Below, piece after piece: positions 60,797-64,000 of a stretch of 64,000 nt of DNA. The DNA is from Uliginosibacterium gangwonense DSM 18521 (lineage in GTDB: Bacteria; Pseudomonadota; Gammaproteobacteria; Burkholderiales; Rhodocyclaceae), in the NCBI RefSeq assembly GCF_000373965.1, contig NZ_KB892857.1:109576-173575 (forward strand), written 5' to 3'. Below the pieces are notes generated by a model. The model was not told the DNA's origin. It saw only the letters and a list, made by a program, of their open reading frames with translations, and did not search any database. Position 1 is the first letter of the stretch. Every line of letters starts with the position of its first letter. A program made the position numbers and the translations under genes.

Positions 60797-62896
60797 ATGC
60801 CGCCCCCAAAAGAGAATCAGCACACGGTTCATTCCGTATGCCCGCACGACTGCCCCGATACCTGCGGCATGATCACAACAGTCGAGGACGGGCGCGCCAT
60901 CAGGATTCAGGGGGCGGGGCAAGTCCCCATTACCCGTGGCACGCTATGCTCGAAAGTCGCGCATTACCTGGAGCGGACCTACTCCGACCAGCGCCTGCTC
61001 TACCCGATGAAGCGCGTCGGGAAAAAGGGTGAGGGGCACTTTGAGCGCATCAGTTGGGAGCTGGCCCTGCAGACCATCGCCAGCCACTTCCACACGCTTG
61101 CCAAGGAAGACCCACGCAGCATCCTGCCCTATAGCTATGCGGGGACCATGGGGCTGGTGCAGGGTGGCTCGATGGATCAGCGCTTCTTCCACCGCCTTGG
61201 CGCATCGTTCCTGGACCGGACGATCTGTGCCGAAGCGGGTGCCCAGGGCTACAAAGCGACCGTTGGCGCCACTCTGGGAACTGACCCGGAAGCCTTTGCC
61301 AATGCGCAGTACATCATCATCTGGGGAGGCAACCCGGTCGTCTCGAATCTGCATCTATGGGCGCGCATCGTCGAAGCGCGGCGCAAGGGTGCCAAGGTGG
61401 TGTGCATTGATCCGATACGCAGCCTGACGGCGGAAAAGAGCGACTGGCACCTCGCCCCTTTGCCGGGCACCGATGGGGCCTTGGCGCTGGCGATCATGAA
61501 CGTGCTGATCCGCGACAACCTGTGCGACGAAGACTACATTGCCCGCTACACCACGGGCTACGCTGCCCTCAAGCGCCGTGTGGCCGACTGGACGCCCCAA
61601 CGCGCCGCCGCCGAAACAGGGCTGGAAGCCGCCGATATCGAGCAACTGGCCCGTGAATACGGCAAGGACGGGCGCCCCGCCGTCATCCGCGTCAACTATG
61701 GGCTGAACCGGTGCGCGGGGGGTGGCTCGGCCATGCGTGCCATCGCCTGTCTGCCCGCACTGACAGGCCATTGGCGCTGGGCGCACGGTGGCATCCTGCT
61801 CTCCACCTCGGGGAGCTATGGCACAGACACTGCAGCGCTGACGCGACCCGATCTATATCCACAGGATGAGCGTTTCCCGCCCCGCCATATCAACATGAGT
61901 TGTATCGGGGACGCGCTGTTGCAAGCCCACGATCCGCAGATCCGAGCGATCATGGTCTACAACTCCAACCCGGTGGCGGTCGCACCCGACTCCAACAAGG
62001 TGCGCGCCGGATTCGCCCGCGAAGACCTGTTCTGCGTGGTGCACGAACTGTTCCAGACCGACACCGCTGATTACGCCGACATCCTGCTCCCGGCCACCAG
62101 CCAGCTTGAGCACTGGGATATCCACAAGTCTTACGGCCACCTCAATGTGCTGGTGAATGAACCCGCCATTGCGCCCTTGGGCGAGGCCCGCCCGAACAGT
62201 TGGGTGTTCCGTGAGCTGGCGCATCGGATGGGCTTTACCGAACCCTGTTTCGCCGAGAGCGATGAGGAGATCGGCGCCCAGGCGTTCCGCCACGACCATC
62301 CACGCAGCAGCAACATCAATATGGCAACCCTGGCCGAAACCGGCTGGCAGCGCCTGAATGTGCCAGAACCTTATGCGCCTTTTGCCGAGGGAGGCTTCCC
62401 TACCCACTCCGGCAAGTGCGAATTTTATTCCGAAGCTCTCGGCAAACAGGGCCACGATCCGCTGCCCCATTATGTGCCACCTCGTGAGGGGCCACGCTCC
62501 AACCCTGGCTTGGCCGCCCGTTTCCCGCTGGCCTTCGTCAGCCCGCCCTCGCGGCATTTCCTGAATTCCACCTTTGCCAACCTGCCACGCTTTCTGGAAG
62601 CCGAAGGTCGGCCCTGGCTGGACATGCACCCGGCAGACGCCGCCCAACGCGGTTTGAAAGATGGTGAGCGGGTGCGCATCTTCAATGACCGTGGCGCCTT
62701 CCACGCATGGCTGCGCATTGACGAAGCCACCCCAGGTGTGCGCCAGGGCGTAGTCAGCGCCCCGTCGATCTGGTGGCAGAAGCTCTCGGGCGATGGCTGC
62801 AATGCCAATGCCGTCACCTCCCAGGCGCTTGCCGACATGGGTGGTGGGGCCACCTTCTACGATTGCCTGGTTGAGGTCGCCGCCGACCCACTTTAG
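60797..62896 (+). CDS. Molybdopterin-dependent oxidoreductase with one [4Fe-4S] cluster
   Basis: A 699-residue cytoplasmic member of the DMSO-reductase/formate-dehydrogenase family without a Tat signal. The N-terminal iron-sulfur motif is CPHDCPDTCGMI with the fourth cysteine in RGTLCSK. Molybdopterin-binding segments follow (AYSYAGTMG region, VCIDPIRSLTAEKSD, YADILLPATSQLEHWD), and the C-terminal cofactor-binding domain includes MHPADAAQRGLKDGERVRI. Its substrate is unknown; the layout resembles formate dehydrogenase-like or biotin-sulfoxide reductase-like single-subunit enzymes. The stop codon TAG is the first part of the repeat element that follows, so the native C-terminus may have been changed by insertion. 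Confidence 0.9.
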   Translation: MPPPKENQHTVHSVCPHDCPDTCGMITTVEDGRAIRIQGAGQVPITRGTLCSKVAHYLERTYSDQRLLYPMKRVGKKGEGHFERISWELALQTIASHFHTLAKEDPRSILPYSYAGTMGLVQGGSMDQRFFHRLGASFLDRTICAEAGAQGYKATVGATLGTDPEAFANAQYIIIWGGNPVVSNLHLWARIVEARRKGAKVVCIDPIRSLTAEKSDWHLAPLPGTDGALALAIMNVLIRDNLCDEDYIARYTTGYAALKRRVADWTPQRAAAETGLEAADIEQLAREYGKDGRPAVIRVNYGLNRCAGGGSAMRAIACLPALTGHWRWAHGGILLSTSGSYGTDTAALTRPDLYPQDERFPPRHINMSCIGDALLQAHDPQIRAIMVYNSNPVAVAPDSNKVRAGFAREDLFCVVHELFQTDTADYADILLPATSQLEHWDIHKSYGHLNVLVNEPAIAPLGEARPNSWVFRELAHRMGFTEPCFAESDEEIGAQAFRHDHPRSSNINMATLAETGWQRLNVPEPYAPFAEGGFPTHSGKCEFYSEALGKQGHDPLPHYVPPREGPRSNPGLAARFPLAFVSPPSRHFLNSTFANLPRFLEAEGRPWLDMHPADAAQRGLKDGERVRIFNDRGAFHAWLRIDEATPGVRQGVVSAPSIWWQKLSGDGCNANAVTSQALADMGGGATFYDCLVEVAADPL

Positions 62897-63108
62897 AACC
62901 TGCCCATAATCTTACTGCGAGGCCGTGATCGGGGTTCATGCGCTGCTCGAAATCCTCATTTATCCACATAAACTCCGGTTTCTGCGCTGCTCTTCTTTCC
63001 ACGGTGTGCTTTGCACAGCACACCGGCTACGCCAGCACAGAGCGGTGCTCTGTGAAACCCTGGCTCCGCCCACTGACAGCCTCTCGCTACAGATTCTGAA
63101 CAGGTTCT
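62895..63108 (+). repeat. TIR repeat element (copy 3, 214 bp)
   Basis: AGAACCTG-CCATAATCTTACTG at the left and CTACAGATTCTGAACAGGTTCT at the right are terminal inverted repeats. The body aligns with the reverse complement of copy 2, including CTCTTCTTTCCACGGTGTGC and GGCTACGCC, and it has about 80 bp of extra internal DNA. It encodes no protein. It begins inside the TAG stop of the upstream gene. Confidence 0.8.
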
Positions 63109-63111
63109 TGG

Positions 63112-63145
63112 ACAAAACAAAGGCTCCTCATGTGGGAGCCTTTGT
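63112..63145 (-). terminator. Terminator for the AlgR-type gene (minus strand)
   Basis: On the minus strand ACAAAGGCTCC pairs with GGAGCCTTTGT around a six-base loop and is followed by TTTG. It lies 20 bases after the regulator stop at 63165. Confidence 0.75.
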
Positions 63146-63164
63146 CTGGTGCTGCTGGCTGGGA

Positions 63165-63926
63165 TCAGTCGCCCAATACCGCCCGCACATTGGCCCATTG
63201 CCGACGGCTGATCGGCAGGAGTTCAGGCACGTTGTTCAGGCGCACGGACCAGTAACCTTCGCCACCGTCCTCACCCACCGAGCGTTCAAAACCGATCACG
63301 GCCTCACGTGCCACCAGACAATTGCGGTGGATACGCACGAAGCGGTCAGGGAATTCGCCTTCCAGCTGAACCAGAGACTCTTCCAACAGGTATTCACGGT
63401 TCAGGGTACGGGCGGTGACGTACTTGAGTTCGGCCTTCAGGTAGAGTACCTCGCCGATGGGGATCAGGTGGATCTTGCCACGCTCACTACACGTCAGATG
63501 GCGGCGCGGGGCCGCGATGGTGTCGATCACATCGCGGGTGGAGTTGCTGGACTTGCGTACCTTCTGCAAGGCATTGGCCAGGCGCTCCGCGCGAACGGGC
63601 TTGAGCAGGTAATCCAGGGCGGCCAGCTCAAAGGCCTGCACCGCGTATTCATCAAACGCGGTGATGAAGATGATCTTGGGCGGGAAAGTCAGGCGGCTGG
63701 CGTGCTGCGCGAACTCGATCCCATCCATGGCAGGCATGCGGATATCGACCAGCAATACATCAACCTTCACATCCTCCAACTGCCGCAAGGCTTCAACTCC
63801 GTTGGAGGCCATGCCGACAACCTGGGTCGGTTGTTCTGAGGCAATGTCACCCAACAAATCACGAAGTCGATCACGGGCGGGCGCCTCGTCATCAACAATC
63901 ATCACGGCAAGAGGTGCCAAATCCAT
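63165..63926 (-). CDS. AlgR/LytTR-type response regulator
   Basis: A 253-residue regulator. The receiver domain (1-120) has acidic residues IVDDEAPAR, phospho-acceptor Asp in VLLVDIRMPAMDG and LLKPVRAERL. The C-terminal LytTR DNA-binding domain (about 145-250) has the signature VLYLKAELKYVTARTLNREY and DRFVRIHRNCLV. The family binds direct repeats with a bendable DNA contact rather than helix-turn-helix. It follows the AlgZ-type kinase gene with a one-base overlap (TAATG). In Pseudomonas AlgZR controls alginate and pili; here only the architecture is known. Confidence 0.92.
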   Translation of the reverse strand: MDLAPLAVMIVDDEAPARDRLRDLLGDIASEQPTQVVGMASNGVEALRQLEDVKVDVLLVDIRMPAMDGIEFAQHASRLTFPPKIIFITAFDEYAVQAFELAALDYLLKPVRAERLANALQKVRKSSNSTRDVIDTIAAPRRHLTCSERGKIHLIPIGEVLYLKAELKYVTARTLNREYLLEESLVQLEGEFPDRFVRIHRNCLVAREAVIGFERSVGEDGGEGYWSVRLNNVPELLPISRRQWANVRAVLGD

Positions 63927-64000
63927 TACTTTTCCTCCCTTCGAAGCGGCATGCGAATCCTGACTATGAATTCCCCGTCCTTCACTTCCGTAGTCAGCGT
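63926..64000 (-). CDS. Sensor histidine kinase (AlgZ/LytS-type), C-terminal fragment
   Basis: The last 24 codons of a minus-strand gene reach the window edge and end in TAA at 63926-63928. The residues (FIVRIRMPLRREEK) match the end of an ATPase domain of AlgZ-type histidine kinases. The stop overlaps the response regulator start, the usual pairing of algZ and algR. The rest lies outside the window. Confidence 0.6.
   Translation of the reverse strand, partial: TLTTEVKDGEFIVRIRMPLRREEK

Noticed and set aside
61853-62704. 283-codon minus-strand frame opposite the molybdopterin oxidoreductase
   Set aside because: Shadow frame with histidine/glycine-rich random composition; the sense strand has all cofactor motifs.

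Overview
The window is a GC-rich chromosomal segment of a Gram-negative bacterium, most probably a betaproteobacterium, with Rhodocyclales-type genomes as the best guess. The inference rests on gene order and gene content rather than on any rRNA gene, because none is present: rsmB-DUF4390-ntrY-ntrX, recA-recX, rpoN-hpf-ptsN-hprK, nusB-ribH-ribBA, a complete System I ccmABCDEFGHI locus, and an aryl-polyene/xanthomonadin-like pigment cluster. No tRNA, rRNA, CRISPR array, transposase or integrase gene was seen.

Layout. 0-3.7 kb: LPS-core style glycosyltransferases (end of a heptosyltransferase, two GT4 enzymes, a GT9 enzyme). 3.7-6.3 kb: a visibly AT-richer accessory patch on the minus strand with a HEPN-type gene, an unknown partner gene and a small secreted protein; it carries integron-cassette-like core sites and two related short repeat sites. 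6.3-8.8 kb: an 825-residue fusion of CoA-disulfide-reductase, rhodanese, TusA and DsrE-like domains. 8.9-15.5 kb: rsmB, a DUF4390 gene, a NtrY-type kinase, a NtrX-type regulator with a decayed AAA+ domain, and ttcA. 15.5-22.3 kb: an FHA/pseudo-cyclase protein converging on a long minus-strand block recA-recX-lptB-rpoN-hpf-ptsN-hprK, with a perfect palindromic SOS box upstream of recA. 22.4-28.4 kb: an RND efflux pair, an RbgA/YlqF-type GTPase and small membrane proteins.

28.4-34.5 kb: pncC, an HD-domain protein, a zinc-ribbon membrane protein, then thiL-nusB-ribH-ribBA (thiamine and riboflavin). 34.4-40.2 kb: gshB with a putative coupled leader ORF, a degenerate M48-like membrane protein, apbE, and a PTS operon (EIIA-Man type, HPr, EI). 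Together with hprK and ptsN about 20 kb away this forms a PTS without any EIIB or EIIC gene in view, which fits a regulatory rather than transport role. 40.2-47.6 kb: a YajL/DJ-1 protein and the cytochrome c maturation operon. 47.9-58.5 kb: two opposed units with aryl-polyene type fatty-acid-synthase genes (ketosynthases, chain-length factor, dehydratase, ketoreductase, ACP), a glycosyltransferase, an acyltransferase, a methyltransferase and a XanB2/FkbO-type chorismatase that would supply the hydroxybenzoate starter. An outer-membrane barrel gene and tpx lie between the two units. 58.6-64 kb: xthA-type nuclease, pyrE, a coiled-coil periplasmic protein, a cytoplasmic molybdopterin oxidoreductase, and an AlgZ/AlgR-type two-component system cut by the window end.

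Between genes, a family of small terminal-inverted-repeat elements occurs at least four times (about 12.99, 36.46, 47.71 and 62.90 kb, sizes about 50 to 214 bp). One further, unrelated palindromic element lies at 52.7 kb. None encodes a protein, and one copy supplies the stop codon of the molybdopterin oxidoreductase gene.
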